Shown: positions 1 through 7,063 of the stretch, in pieces
Layout: each line of letters opens with the position of its first letter
Numbering within the stretch: position 1 is the stretch's first letter
Assembly: GCA_937892545.1 (NCBI GenBank)
Contig: CALAFO010000063.1
Location: 1 to 27,928, forward strand
DNA from: Scatosoma sp002474405
GTDB lineage: Bacteria > Bacillota > Clostridia > Christensenellales > Borkfalkiaceae
Direction of reading: 5' to 3'
DNA length: 27,928 nucleotides
Program-made: the position numbers and the translations under genes
Notes under the pieces: generated by a model
The model's database searches: none
Told to the model about the DNA's origin: nothing
What the model saw: the letters and a program-made list of their open reading frames with translations, nothing else

Positions 1-41
1 AAACTTCATTTTTTCGGCAAAAATGGTCAGCCTATTTCATA

Positions 42-90
42 GGCTTCCCCTTGGGGGGAGGCTCTGCCGCATAGCGGCGGTGGTGAGGGG
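42..90 (+). repeat. Two-hairpin palindromic repeat, copy A
   Basis: The first hairpin pairs CTTCCCC (44-50) with GGGGGGAG (53-60). The second pairs GCCGC (66-70) with GCGGC (74-78) and is followed by TGAGGGG (84-90). The order, a C-run/G-run hairpin, then a small GC hairpin, then a G-rich tail, matches the copies at 230-277, 8216-8263 and 18363-18410. The second stem differs in sequence but is again self-complementary. Confidence 0.7.
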
Positions 91-229
91 CGTATCTTAT
101 TCAAGATTGACATTTTTATCGAAAAATTTTCAAACAAAGGGACAGTTTCATCTCCGAAAAGTCATTCAATCAACGCTTCTCTTATTTCCCGCAATCTCTC
201 AATGCAATCGATGAATGAATACTTTGCGC

Positions 230-277
230 CTTCTTGCTTTCCCCTTCGGGGAGAGTGGCGCGAAGCGCCGAGAGAGG
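230..277 (+). repeat. Two-hairpin palindromic repeat, copy B
   Basis: This 48-base unit is identical, in inverted orientation, to 18363-18410 inside the spoVA operon. Its first hairpin is TTTCCCC-TTC-GGGGAGA and its second is GGCGC-GAA-GCGCC. Perfect identity over 48 bases at two sites about 18 kb apart indicates a recently spread or actively homogenised dispersed repeat. Confidence 0.85.
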
Positions 278-372
278 TCCCGAAGTCAAATCTCAACACC
301 GAACGCCCGCCGTTTCGCGTCAATACAACAATTCCCGAAAATCCGCCTTTTTTCGCCCGTCTTTTCGCAACT

Positions 373-1371
373 TCACTTTTTCGAAAGTTTGTATATTATA
401 ATAAGTATGCGGAAAGTTACCGCGTCGGGAAAAAGTCGGATATTCAGCCCGGTCGCCTTTTCTATTTTGTCCAGACGGTATAAAAGCGTATTGCGGTGCA
501 TATATAAAGCTCTGGACGTCTCGCTCACGTTCAGCGAAGTGCTCAGAAATTTCTCTGCCGTCAGAAGCATTTCCTCGTCGTCGAACACCTCGCGGATCTG
601 TTCTTCCGTAATGTCGCCCAGAAATTCGTCCAGCCGCGATTTCGGCACTTCTTCCAGCAGCTTCACCAGCATGTATTCCTTATACGAATGTACGCCTTCT
701 CCGCCCGAAAACACTTCGGCGTAACGCAGCGCCGTTACCGCGCGCGAATAGGAAAGCTGCAGATCGTGAAATCCCCCCGTTACCGATCCCGCGCCGATAC
801 ATACCCGCACGCCCAGCTCTTCCGTCAGAAACCCCGCCAGAAATCCCGCGTACTCCGCGGGCGAGGAATATTCTTCCGAAGGCTCCGCCGCTTTCACGAA
901 CGCGAAGTTCTTATCGTCGAATTTCACGGCGCAGTCCTCTTTCGCGTCGGCGTACTGCTTTAAAAGCGCTTCCGTTTCGGGGTAAGCTTTCGTGAATCTG
1001 ATCGCCAGCACGAAACACGGCTTTTCTTTCACGCCGAATTTCACCGCATATTTGTACGCGTCCGTCTGCGAATATTCGCCGAGCAGCATTTTTTTCAGGT
1101 ACTCTCCCTGCGATACGGCGTTTTTCTCCGCAAACGAGGCAAGATAAGCGGGCAACAGCGCGGCGTAATTCTTCTCCGCTTTCGAAGCTCCGTCCAGAAC
1201 GCCCGTATACGTTTTCCCCGCGAAAGAAAAACGGAAATAAGTGTGCTTTCCGTCGGAACGCGCCCCCGAAGAACACGCCTCGTTTTTCTCGGCGGAAGTC
1301 TCTTCTCTGAAGCCCAGCCTCACCCCCAGTTTTTCCGATACGTCGGTTACGATTTTTTCCAGTTCGTTCAT
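373..1371 (-). CDS. PucR/CdaR-type helix-turn-helix transcriptional regulator
   Basis: This 332-residue soluble protein ends in the C-terminal helix-turn-helix typical of the PucR/CdaR family, at about residues 265-330. The segment contains LNVSETSRALYMHRNTLLYR, followed by a short dimer-like helix and a hydrophobic end. The N-terminal two thirds look like a degenerate sensor or GGDEF-like middle domain with no motif I can assign to a ligand. The start is supported by GGAG about eight bases upstream and by a good sigma-A promoter at 1413-1441. It is transcribed divergently from the membrane protein at 1760-3580, so it could regulate that gene, but this is only inferred from position. The family call is firm; the effector and targets are unknown. 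Confidence 0.85.
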   Translation of the reverse strand: MNELEKIVTDVSEKLGVRLGFREETSAEKNEACSSGARSDGKHTYFRFSFAGKTYTGVLDGASKAEKNYAALLPAYLASFAEKNAVSQGEYLKKMLLGEYSQTDAYKYAVKFGVKEKPCFVLAIRFTKAYPETEALLKQYADAKEDCAVKFDDKNFAFVKAAEPSEEYSSPAEYAGFLAGFLTEELGVRVCIGAGSVTGGFHDLQLSYSRAVTALRYAEVFSGGEGVHSYKEYMLVKLLEEVPKSRLDEFLGDITEEQIREVFDDEEMLLTAEKFLSTSLNVSETSRALYMHRNTLLYRLDKIEKATGLNIRLFPDAVTFRILIIIYKLSKK

Positions 1372-1412
1372 ACTCTCTGCTCCTTCGCTTTGCGTCGCTT
1401 ACGCTAAGGATA

Positions 1413-1441
1413 ATTATACAACTTTCCGAAAAAAATTTCAA
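1413..1441 (-). promoter_or_regulatory. Sigma-A promoter of the PucR-type regulator
   Basis: On the minus strand TTGAAA (1436-1441) and TATAAT (1413-1418) are separated by 17 bases. The -10 box is perfect. It lies about 40 bases before the regulator's start codon. Confidence 0.75.
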
Positions 1442-1613
1442 GGGTTTTCGCCCCTGTTTTTCCGCCTGCGCGACCTTTTATATAATTTTCTTCGTTTTTT
1501 CATCTTTTCCGGGCGCTTTTCCGCCTTTGTTTTTCTTCGTTTTCCGCGGCGCCGCAAACCGCTCCCGAAGCGAAAAAAAGTCAAAAATTTATCATTTTTT
1601 TCAGCTCTTATCA

Positions 1614-1642
1614 TTGACAAAACAAAAGAATTATGATATAAT
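1614..1642 (+). promoter_or_regulatory. Consensus sigma-A promoter of the membrane protein gene
   Basis: TTGACA (1614-1619), a 17-base spacer and TATAAT (1637-1642) match the consensus at every position. The start codon at 1760 leaves a leader of about 110 bases in which I see no known riboswitch. The rest of the 388-base gap between the divergent genes (1372-1759) holds only this promoter, the opposing one and A/T-rich spacer. Confidence 0.88.
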
Positions 1643-1759
1643 ATTCCCGAAAGTGAAAAAAGGACGGGCGACGGCTGATTTTTAAACGTTTCACTCCTCC
1701 CCTGATTGCTTTTTATTGACTGCGTTATAGAAGAAATTTTTTTAGGAGACTTTTTTATT

Positions 1760-3580
1760 ATGAGTAAAAATTACCCCGAAAAAGAAGTAAACGTGAACGA
1801 CCTGAGCGGTGAAGAACTCGGCGCCCTTGCTTCGGACGAAACGGAACCCGAAGCTCCCAAGCGCATTTTCAGCCGTATCCTTGCGCTGCTTCTTGCGCTC
1901 GCTCCCATCGCGCTGGTGTGCTTTCTGCCCGTTACGCTGCTTTTAAAAGCGGAAGTCGCGGGGAACAGCACTCTGGTTTTCACCAACGAAACCACTCTTC
2001 TGAAAGTGTTCATGAACATTTTCAAAAAAGACGGTCTGGCAGAGCTTTATAAAGCGATCGGCACGGTAACGGCAGGCGGTCAGCAGATCGACCTCGCGCA
2101 GTCCGCTCCCGCAACGATCTCCAAATTTCAGGGAATCAAATTTCTTCCTTACTTAAACGACTACGATAAGCACACGATGCTTTACAGTATGTTCCTCTAC
2201 GTATTCCCCGTAGTGTTCGTACTTAATATCATCTTCATGCTTGTGGGCGTATGCTCCGGTAAAAAAGCTCCCGCAATGGTACGCACCATCGCTTACATGA
2301 ACCTTATCGCGTTCGGCGGTTATGCGCTTGTTACGCTGTGGCTCTCCTCCATGTACAATTTCGAAACCGTCGCGGCGGGCGGAATGAAGAACAAACTTCT
2401 TTTCGATTACACGGTGCTCGGCATCGCCGGCGGTTCGCTTCTTCTCTACGTGATTTATTCGTTCGTAAAGAACAAGGGCAAAGCGGTTGTTCCGTTTATC
2501 CTCTTCCTTCTTACGGCGGCTTTCGTAGGCGCATACGGCTATGCTTACCTGCATTACAACAAAGACGGTTCCATGCTGAACAACCTCACCGCTCTGATGG
2601 GCGATAAAACGAAGTTCTTCATCAAGGATCGTACGTGGGGCGGCTTCTATAAATGGACGATCCGCGCGGCGTTCGCGTTCATCGTTCTTGCGTTCTACTT
2701 CTCCACCGCGCGTCTGCCGATGAAGAAAGGCTACGGTTTCGATATATTCCGCAGCGTAATCAATTTGATTATGGCGGGCATCATCGTTGCCGCATGCTTC
2801 ATCGATTTCGGCTTCACGAAGGACGTAAGCGAAAAGACTTTGCTCGGCGACGCGAAATGGTTTGCCGTTGCCGCCGCGGGAATCGCGCTCGTTCAGCTGA
2901 TTCTCTGCATCATCACGAAATCCGTATTAAAGCGCAAAGCGGAACAGCTGGAGTACGAGGAAGCGGAAGCTGAAGAAGAAACCGCTCAGCCTGCGGCTCC
3001 CGCCGAGGAACCCGCTCCGGAACCTGCCCCCGCTCCTGCTCCCGTATACGCAAACGGTTATACGGCTCCCGTAGCGCCCATCGCTCCCGTGCCCGTATAC
3101 GTTCCCGTATATACCGCGCCCGCCGCTGTTCCCGCGTCGGCTACCGTAGCGGCGCCCGCTCCCGTTGAAGCGGCTCCGGCTCCCGCCCCCGTGGAAGAGG
3201 AAGAACAGCTTGTCATTCCCAACTTCTCTTCGTTCCGGGAAGAAGAATCGGAACCCGAAGTTACGCCCGTTGCTCCGGCTCCGGCTCCCGCCCCTGCTCC
3301 CGCAGCGGCTCCGGCACCTGCGGCGCCCGCAACGAACAGCTACTACACCACGCAGACGTTCGATCCGTTCATCGCTTCTCTTACGGATAAAGAAAGAGAG
3401 CAGTTTACGAATCTGTTCGTTCTGAAATACAACGGCGCGATGAGCAACATTCCCGATTACGCCGTAGGCGGCAACAACGACGACTTCTTCCGCAAGATAT
3501 TCATCTACCTCGGTCAGTACAGAGATCGTATTCCCGACGGCTTGCTTGCGAAGATGTATAAGTTCGCCGTGAGAAAGTAA
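1760..3580 (+). CDS. Polytopic membrane protein with Pro/Ala linker and C-terminal module, unknown function
   Basis: The 606-residue protein starts at the ATG preceded by TTAGGAG; an in-frame ATG 18 codons upstream has no such site. Residues 1-37 are acidic and cytosolic-looking. About eight membrane helices follow (near 38-62, 140-166, 177-196, 215-237, 243-264, 299-317, 333-350, 366-388). An acidic stretch (395-425) leads into a proline/alanine-rich linker to about residue 525, encoded by near-repetitive GCTCCC hexamers. The last 75 residues form a compact segment with FFRKIFIYLGQYRDRIP. I have an impression of similar tails on other proteins of related gut Clostridia, but cannot verify it. 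It has its own promoter and terminator, so it is monocistronic. No function can be assigned. Confidence 0.85.
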   Translation: MSKNYPEKEVNVNDLSGEELGALASDETEPEAPKRIFSRILALLLALAPIALVCFLPVTLLLKAEVAGNSTLVFTNETTLLKVFMNIFKKDGLAELYKAIGTVTAGGQQIDLAQSAPATISKFQGIKFLPYLNDYDKHTMLYSMFLYVFPVVFVLNIIFMLVGVCSGKKAPAMVRTIAYMNLIAFGGYALVTLWLSSMYNFETVAAGGMKNKLLFDYTVLGIAGGSLLLYVIYSFVKNKGKAVVPFILFLLTAAFVGAYGYAYLHYNKDGSMLNNLTALMGDKTKFFIKDRTWGGFYKWTIRAAFAFIVLAFYFSTARLPMKKGYGFDIFRSVINLIMAGIIVAACFIDFGFTKDVSEKTLLGDAKWFAVAAAGIALVQLILCIITKSVLKRKAEQLEYEEAEAEEETAQPAAPAEEPAPEPAPAPAPVYANGYTAPVAPIAPVPVYVPVYTAPAAVPASATVAAPAPVEAAPAPAPVEEEEQLVIPNFSSFREEESEPEVTPVAPAPAPAPAPAAAPAPAAPATNSYYTTQTFDPFIASLTDKEREQFTNLFVLKYNGAMSNIPDYAVGGNNDDFFRKIFIYLGQYRDRIPDGLLAKMYKFAVRK

Positions 3581-3598
3581 AGTTATAACAAAAATTTC

Positions 3599-3634
3599 AA
3601 GCGCGTCCGCTTTTGCGGGCGCGCTTCTTTTCTA
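3599..3634 (+). terminator. Intrinsic terminator of the membrane protein gene
   Basis: A 12-base stem (3599-3610 with 3615-3626, one G-T pair) encloses a TTTT loop and is followed by CTTTTCT. It lies 19 bases after the stop codon. Confidence 0.85.
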
Positions 3635-3691
3635 CAAAAATGTGTTGAAAATCGGGCAAAATATGTATAAAATCGTCCCGAAACGTGTAAA

Positions 3692-3728
3692 AAAACAAGG
3701 GTTTTTTGTAAGACAAACCCTTGTTTTT
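3692..3728. terminator. Bidirectional terminator between convergent transcripts
   Basis: AAAACAAGGGTTT (3692-3704) is the exact reverse complement of 3715-3727, with a 10-base loop. T-runs follow on both strands. On the minus strand it closes the long leftward block ending at 3774; on the plus strand it backs up the terminator at 3599-3634. Confidence 0.8.
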
Positions 3729-3773
3729 AACAAATTCGGCATATGTTACGCTGTTTTTACGCCTTATTTTAGG

Positions 3774-4229
3774 TTATTTTTCCCCGAAAACACGCTTGAT
3801 TACGGCAATTTCCAGCTGAATTTTGCTCTTATACAACATCGAATCGGTCATAAATTCGGGATCGATCAGATGAAAATTCTTTTTGATTTCCTCTTCCACG
3901 ATTTTCGCCGCGGGCGACAATTTTTCGTCGTACATCACGTAATGGCGGCGTTCCTCTATATCGAACCAGATTCTGCCGCGAGGGAAATCGTTGAACGCGT
4001 ATTCCGCATATCTCCCCTCCGCCGCGGTTTTCGAAAGTTCTTTCCACGCTTTTTTGTGGCTGTATTTATAATTGAGTCCGTCCTCGTCTTTCGTGATTTT
4101 TTCAACGATGCGTTTGCCGCCGCATTTCACAAAACTGCCTTTATCGTAAATAAAATCGGCGTTTTCTCCTTTAAAGCAAATCCAGAACACGCCCGTTTCG
4201 ATTTGCAGCGTTTTTTCTTTGTCGTTCAT
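3774..4229 (-). CDS. Conserved-looking 151-residue protein of unknown function
   Basis: I chose the ATG at 4229 (reading MNDKEKTLQIETG) because the longer frame overlaps the upstream gene and has a composition unlike a protein. The product is soluble and highly charged, with no signal peptide or membrane segment. A central FPRGRIWFDIEERRHYVMYD looks like a beta-hairpin core, followed by an amphipathic acidic helix that would correspond to ...AAKIVEEEIKKNF. I do not recognise a characterised family. It is the last gene of the leftward block, 20 bases after the second kinase-like protein, so it is probably cotranscribed with the sigma-factor cassette. Its ribosome binding site is weak (GAAAG). 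Confidence 0.65.
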   Translation of the reverse strand: MNDKEKTLQIETGVFWICFKGENADFIYDKGSFVKCGGKRIVEKITKDEDGLNYKYSHKKAWKELSKTAAEGRYAEYAFNDFPRGRIWFDIEERRHYVMYDEKLSPAAKIVEEEIKKNFHLIDPEFMTDSMLYKSKIQLEIAVIKRVFGEK

Positions 4230-4249
4230 ATTTCTTTCGTACCTTTTAT

Positions 4250-4615
4250 TCAATCTTTGATTTTCACCGTAACGGTAAGCGTGCCGCTTGCGGAAACCGT
4301 GCATGTTTCGCTGAGGCTGTTCACAAGGTATAAACCTCTGCCGTTTTCCGACATAACGTCGGCGCAACGGCATTCCTTCGGCGGCGCATACGGCGGCAAC
4401 GACGTGATTTTCAGTTCGCACAGCGAACCTTTCACGCGCCATTCCACTTCCGCGTTGCCGCTTTCCGTATAGCGGATGGCGTTGGTTACCAGCTCGCTGA
4501 CGGCAAGTTTTGCCTTGAAAATGCCCTCGTCGCTCGCGCCGTTTTCTTTTAAAAACGCGGCAAGTTCGCCAAGAGCGCTATGCAGTTTTTCGAACGTTCC
4601 GATTTGCAGCGGCAT
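4250..4615 (-). CDS. RsbW/SpoIIAB-type GHKL ATPase-fold protein, G1 box degraded
   Basis: This 121-residue protein resembles the anti-sigma serine kinase fold. Residues 36-49 carry the N box (LAVSELVTNAIRYT, with Glu41 and Asn45), and residues 92-98 carry a glycine lid (GRGLYLV). The intervening G1 box, normally with an Asp and two Gly that bind adenine, reads ITSLPPYAPP at about 70-79 and has no Asp. Nucleotide binding is therefore doubtful. The gene follows the sigma factor, with GAGGGG overlapping the sigma stop codon, which suggests translational coupling. Expected partners by family are the sigma factor and the STAS protein. Whether it still phosphorylates anything is open. Confidence 0.78.
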   Translation of the reverse strand: MPLQIGTFEKLHSALGELAAFLKENGASDEGIFKAKLAVSELVTNAIRYTESGNAEVEWRVKGSLCELKITSLPPYAPPKECRCADVMSENGRGLYLVNSLSETCTVSASGTLTVTVKIKD

Positions 4616-4628
4616 CGCTTCGTTCCCC

Positions 4629-5360
4629 TCACGCTTCTTTTAATCCGTCTTTCAGTTTTGCAAGCACTTTTCTTTCCAGCCGTGAAACGAACATCTGCGA
4701 AACGCCGAGGCGCTTTGCGGTTTCGCTCTGCGAAAGTCCTTCGAAGAACCTGCAGTTGACCAGCTGTTTTTCCGTATCTCCCAGCGCTTTCATGGCGCTT
4801 TTCAGCGCTTCGCGGTTTTCGAAATGCTCGTACGTGGCGTCGTTATCGGGCAGAACGGCGTACAGCGAATTTTCGTTTTCGTCGTCGCCCTTTGCCATGG
4901 TGGAATCCAGCGAAACGGCGTTGCCCACTTCCAGCGCGCGCACCACGTCTTCCTCCGAAACGGAAAGCGCGGCGGCAATCTCTTTTACGGCGGGGTTTTT
5001 TTCCGCTTTTTCCTCGTAATCGGCGCAGAAAGGGCGCACTCTGGCGTGAATTTCGCTTAAACGCCGCGGCAATTTTACCATTCGCGCTTTATCGCGGAAA
5101 TAATTTTTGATTTCGCCCGTGATTGTGGGGGTAATGAACGTGGTGAACTGCATGTTCAGATCGGGATTGAAGCGATCGATGCCGCGCAGAAGCGCCAGCG
5201 ACGCCACCTGTTTCAAATCGTCGTAATCCACGCCGCGCCCCGCAAATTTTTTAGCGAGTATATCCGCTATGTACAGATATTTCTCGGCGATTTCGTTTCT
5301 CAGTTTCACGTCGCCCGTTTCTCTGTATCTGCGGAACAATTCGTCCTCTTTCTTTTCCAT
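4629..5360 (-). CDS. SigB/SigF/SigG-family RNA polymerase sigma factor
   Basis: The protein has 243 residues, normal for this sigma-70 group 3 subfamily. Region 2 spans about residues 20-92 with the core-binding DYDDLKQVASLALLRGIDRF and the -10 recognition segment FTTFITPTITGEIKNYFRDK. Region 3 is near 95-150. Region 4 with its helix-turn-helix (SQSETAKRLGVSQMFVSRLE) is near 205-230. The FRDKA...LPRR wording is closer to SigB-type stress factors than to classical SpoIIAC, but sequence reading alone cannot separate them. It is preceded by STAS and kinase-like genes as in rsbV-rsbW-sigB and spoIIA operons. GGAAGAG upstream supports the start. Confidence 0.9.
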   Translation of the reverse strand: MEKKEDELFRRYRETGDVKLRNEIAEKYLYIADILAKKFAGRGVDYDDLKQVASLALLRGIDRFNPDLNMQFTTFITPTITGEIKNYFRDKARMVKLPRRLSEIHARVRPFCADYEEKAEKNPAVKEIAAALSVSEEDVVRALEVGNAVSLDSTMAKGDDENENSLYAVLPDNDATYEHFENREALKSAMKALGDTEKQLVNCRFFEGLSQSETAKRLGVSQMFVSRLERKVLAKLKDGLKEA

Positions 5361-5390
5361 TTTACTCTTCCGAAATGATATTTTCCGCGC

Positions 5391-5792
5391 TCAGGCGTAA
5401 AACGTAATGGCGGTAACCGTTTCGCCGTTCCGCGTTACGTTGTTTTCCGGCACCAGCGCCGAAAGAAGCGCAAACGAGATTTCGTCGTCCGCAGAGCCTG
5501 CTTCTTTGGCGTTTCCGCCCTGTTCCAGCCCGGAAAGCGCGCATTTTATTTTTCCGTTTTTCGCAAAGAAAAAGCTGACTCTTGCGCGGGCGTAGCCGTT
5601 GCGTTTTAAAATCAGCAGTCCCTCGGTAACGCACACTTTAATATCTTCCGTATAATCGACGTCCAGCCCGGAAGCCGCGCACACGCCGCCCGTGGCAAGG
5701 CGCACGGTGGTGAGAAAATCGCTGATGAGCGGCAATTCCATGGCGAATTCGCCGCCTTTCGTTTGGGTATTCAAAGAAGAATCGCGTTCCAT
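5391..5792 (-). CDS. Degenerate RsbW-like anti-sigma kinase homologue
   Basis: At 133 residues, the position between the STAS gene and the sigma gene and the segment TVRLATGGVCAASGLDVDY followed by EDIKVCVTEG point to the RsbW/SpoIIAB fold. Glu57 of the N box is present, but the Mg-binding Asn four residues later is Ile61. No DxGxG box or glycine-rich lid is recognisable later. The protein is probably not an active kinase and may only bind partners. It starts two bases after the STAS stop, with GGAG inside the STAS gene. An alternative ATG at 5741 (reading MELPLISDF) has AAAGGCGG before it and would give a more typical N-terminus. Confidence 0.65.
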   Translation of the reverse strand: MERDSSLNTQTKGGEFAMELPLISDFLTTVRLATGGVCAASGLDVDYTEDIKVCVTEGLLILKRNGYARARVSFFFAKNGKIKCALSGLEQGGNAKEAGSADDEISFALLSALVPENNVTRNGETVTAITFYA

Positions 5793-5794
5793 TT

Positions 5795-6103
5795 TTATTC
5801 GATCTCCATAATGCTGTCGAGCGAGCAGATGAGAAATAATTTTTTGATTTTCGGTTTGAGATTTTTCAGCGACATTTTATAGCCGTCCGTTTTCACCCGC
5901 TTTAAAATTTTAACGAAGGTGCCGAGCGTGGTGCTGTCGATAAAATCGAGATTTTCGCAATCGAACATCACGTTCGAAGGGCTTTCGGCGTATGCCGCGA
6001 TAACGCCTTCGTAAAACGCTTCGGCGTTGCCGGAATCCACTTCGCCGGAAAGCGCAACGGTAAGGCAGCCGTTTTCTCTGCCGAGTACTTTCATCTCTTC
6101 CAT
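5795..6103 (-). CDS. STAS-domain anti-anti-sigma factor (SpoIIAA/RsbV type)
   Basis: This 102-residue single STAS domain contains LDFIDSTTLGTFVKI, matching the phosphorylation loop (usual form DSSGLG) of SpoIIAA and RsbV. Here the acceptor position is Thr58 and the usual Gly after it is Thr59. In the family, the unphosphorylated protein sequesters the kinase and frees the sigma factor. It is the first gene of the cassette, and CAGGAG precedes the ATG. The family is clear. The signal that would dephosphorylate it is not visible, and no PP2C phosphatase is present in the window. Confidence 0.85.
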   Translation of the reverse strand: MEEMKVLGRENGCLTVALSGEVDSGNAEAFYEGVIAAYAESPSNVMFDCENLDFIDSTTLGTFVKILKRVKTDGYKMSLKNLKPKIKKLFLICSLDSIMEIE

Positions 6104-6121
6104 TTTCGTTTTCTCCTGTAA

Positions 6122-7063
6122 CTATACTAAAAATGCGTTGATCATGCTGCCCGCCGCAACGGACACAAGATACGTGATACCGATTAAGGCAAGATTGCGC
6201 TTCCATTGTTTCGTGTTTTTTAAAAGCACCACGAAGCCCAGCCCCGCGTTGGCGCAAAGCCCCGCCACGCACGAGCCGAACAAAATTCCGCCCTTTAAAA
6301 AACACTGCGTTATCACCACGCTGGAAGCGCAGTTGGGGATGAGCCCCACAAGCGCCGCGATAAACGGCTGCGCCGCCGCGCCGCGCTGCATAAACGCGAT
6401 GAATCTTTCTTCCGTTACGGCGTATATGATTGCGCCGAGCACGAAATTGACGATGAATATAAACGCCGCCACCTGCAACGAATGCAGAATCGGATGCAGA
6501 AAATACGTTTTCCACGGGTGGTGATCGTCGTGATCTCTGCCGCAGGAGGTACATTCTTCCTCGCCCGCGTGTTCTTCTTTGCGGAAGAAATATTCGTGCG
6601 AATCGCTTACCCCCGCTTCCGGATTGACGCGCATGTCCGCGCCTTCCGCAAGCAACGGCTGCGACGACTTTTTGCGGAACAAAAACATCAAGCCGTCGGC
6701 AAGATACCCCACCGCCACGCCGATGCCCATTTTTGCGATGATGAGCGGCAATAATTGCCCCGCCGCGCCCTCCGATAAGAGGATGACGAACGCCTCGTCG
6801 CTGGTGGAAAGAAAAATCGCGAGCAGGGTGCCCACGGTGATATACTTCTGTTCGAACAGTTTTGCCGCCATGACGGAAAATCCGCACTGCGGCACCAGCC
6901 CCGTAGCCGCGCCGATTAAAGGACCGAACCCGCCGCGCAGGCGCGAATGTTCGCGGCTTAAATTCGTTTTATGTTCCAGCAGCTCTATGATGACATAGAT
7001 CAGCACGAGAAACGGGAACAAATTCAGCGTATCGAGCAACGAATCCAGAAACACGTCAAGCAT
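6122..7063 (-). CDS. ArsP_2/DUF2899-type permease (annotated elsewhere as manganese or arsenic efflux)
   Basis: This 313-residue polytopic protein consists of two related halves. Each carries a conserved motif in a membrane segment: VPQCGFS near residue 57 and IPNCASS near 242. STSDE lies at 86-90. The halves are joined by a hydrophilic loop (about 130-185) rich in His and acidic residues with a CTSC pair (171-174) and HDDHH, plausible for metal binding. I chose the ATG at 7063 because CGGAGGG sits immediately before it; the ATG six codons earlier would lie within that site. The gene overlaps the tsaD stop by eight bases, so the two are translationally coupled. The substrate is not established by sequence. 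Confidence 0.8.
   Translation of the reverse strand: MLDVFLDSLLDTLNLFPFLVLIYVIIELLEHKTNLSREHSRLRGGFGPLIGAATGLVPQCGFSVMAAKLFEQKYITVGTLLAIFLSTSDEAFVILLSEGAAGQLLPLIIAKMGIGVAVGYLADGLMFLFRKKSSQPLLAEGADMRVNPEAGVSDSHEYFFRKEEHAGEEECTSCGRDHDDHHPWKTYFLHPILHSLQVAAFIFIVNFVLGAIIYAVTEERFIAFMQRGAAAQPFIAALVGLIPNCASSVVITQCFLKGGILFGSCVAGLCANAGLGFVVLLKNTKQWKRNLALIGITYLVSVAAGSMINAFLV

Larger units (their letters stand above)
1..372. other. Gene-free left edge with two palindromic repeats
   Basis: I see no credible gene here. Short open frames exist but have no Shine-Dalgarno sequence, no recognisable product and overlap repeat DNA. The stretch holds two copies of a two-hairpin repeat (about 42-90 and 230-277), separated by roughly 140 bases of unremarkable A/T-richer sequence. 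The left part may be the 3' flank of a gene lying outside the window. Confidence 0.6.

Noticed and set aside
4230..4442. N-terminal 71-codon extension of the unknown protein at 3774-4229
   Set aside because: It overlaps the kinase-like gene almost entirely, and its residues look like an out-of-frame translation.
4629..5360. Calling the sigma factor SpoIIAC (sigma-F) outright
   Set aside because: The gene order fits, but the FRDK...LPRR wording and the degenerate kinase-like partners do not allow sigma-F to be separated from SigB-type factors by reading alone.
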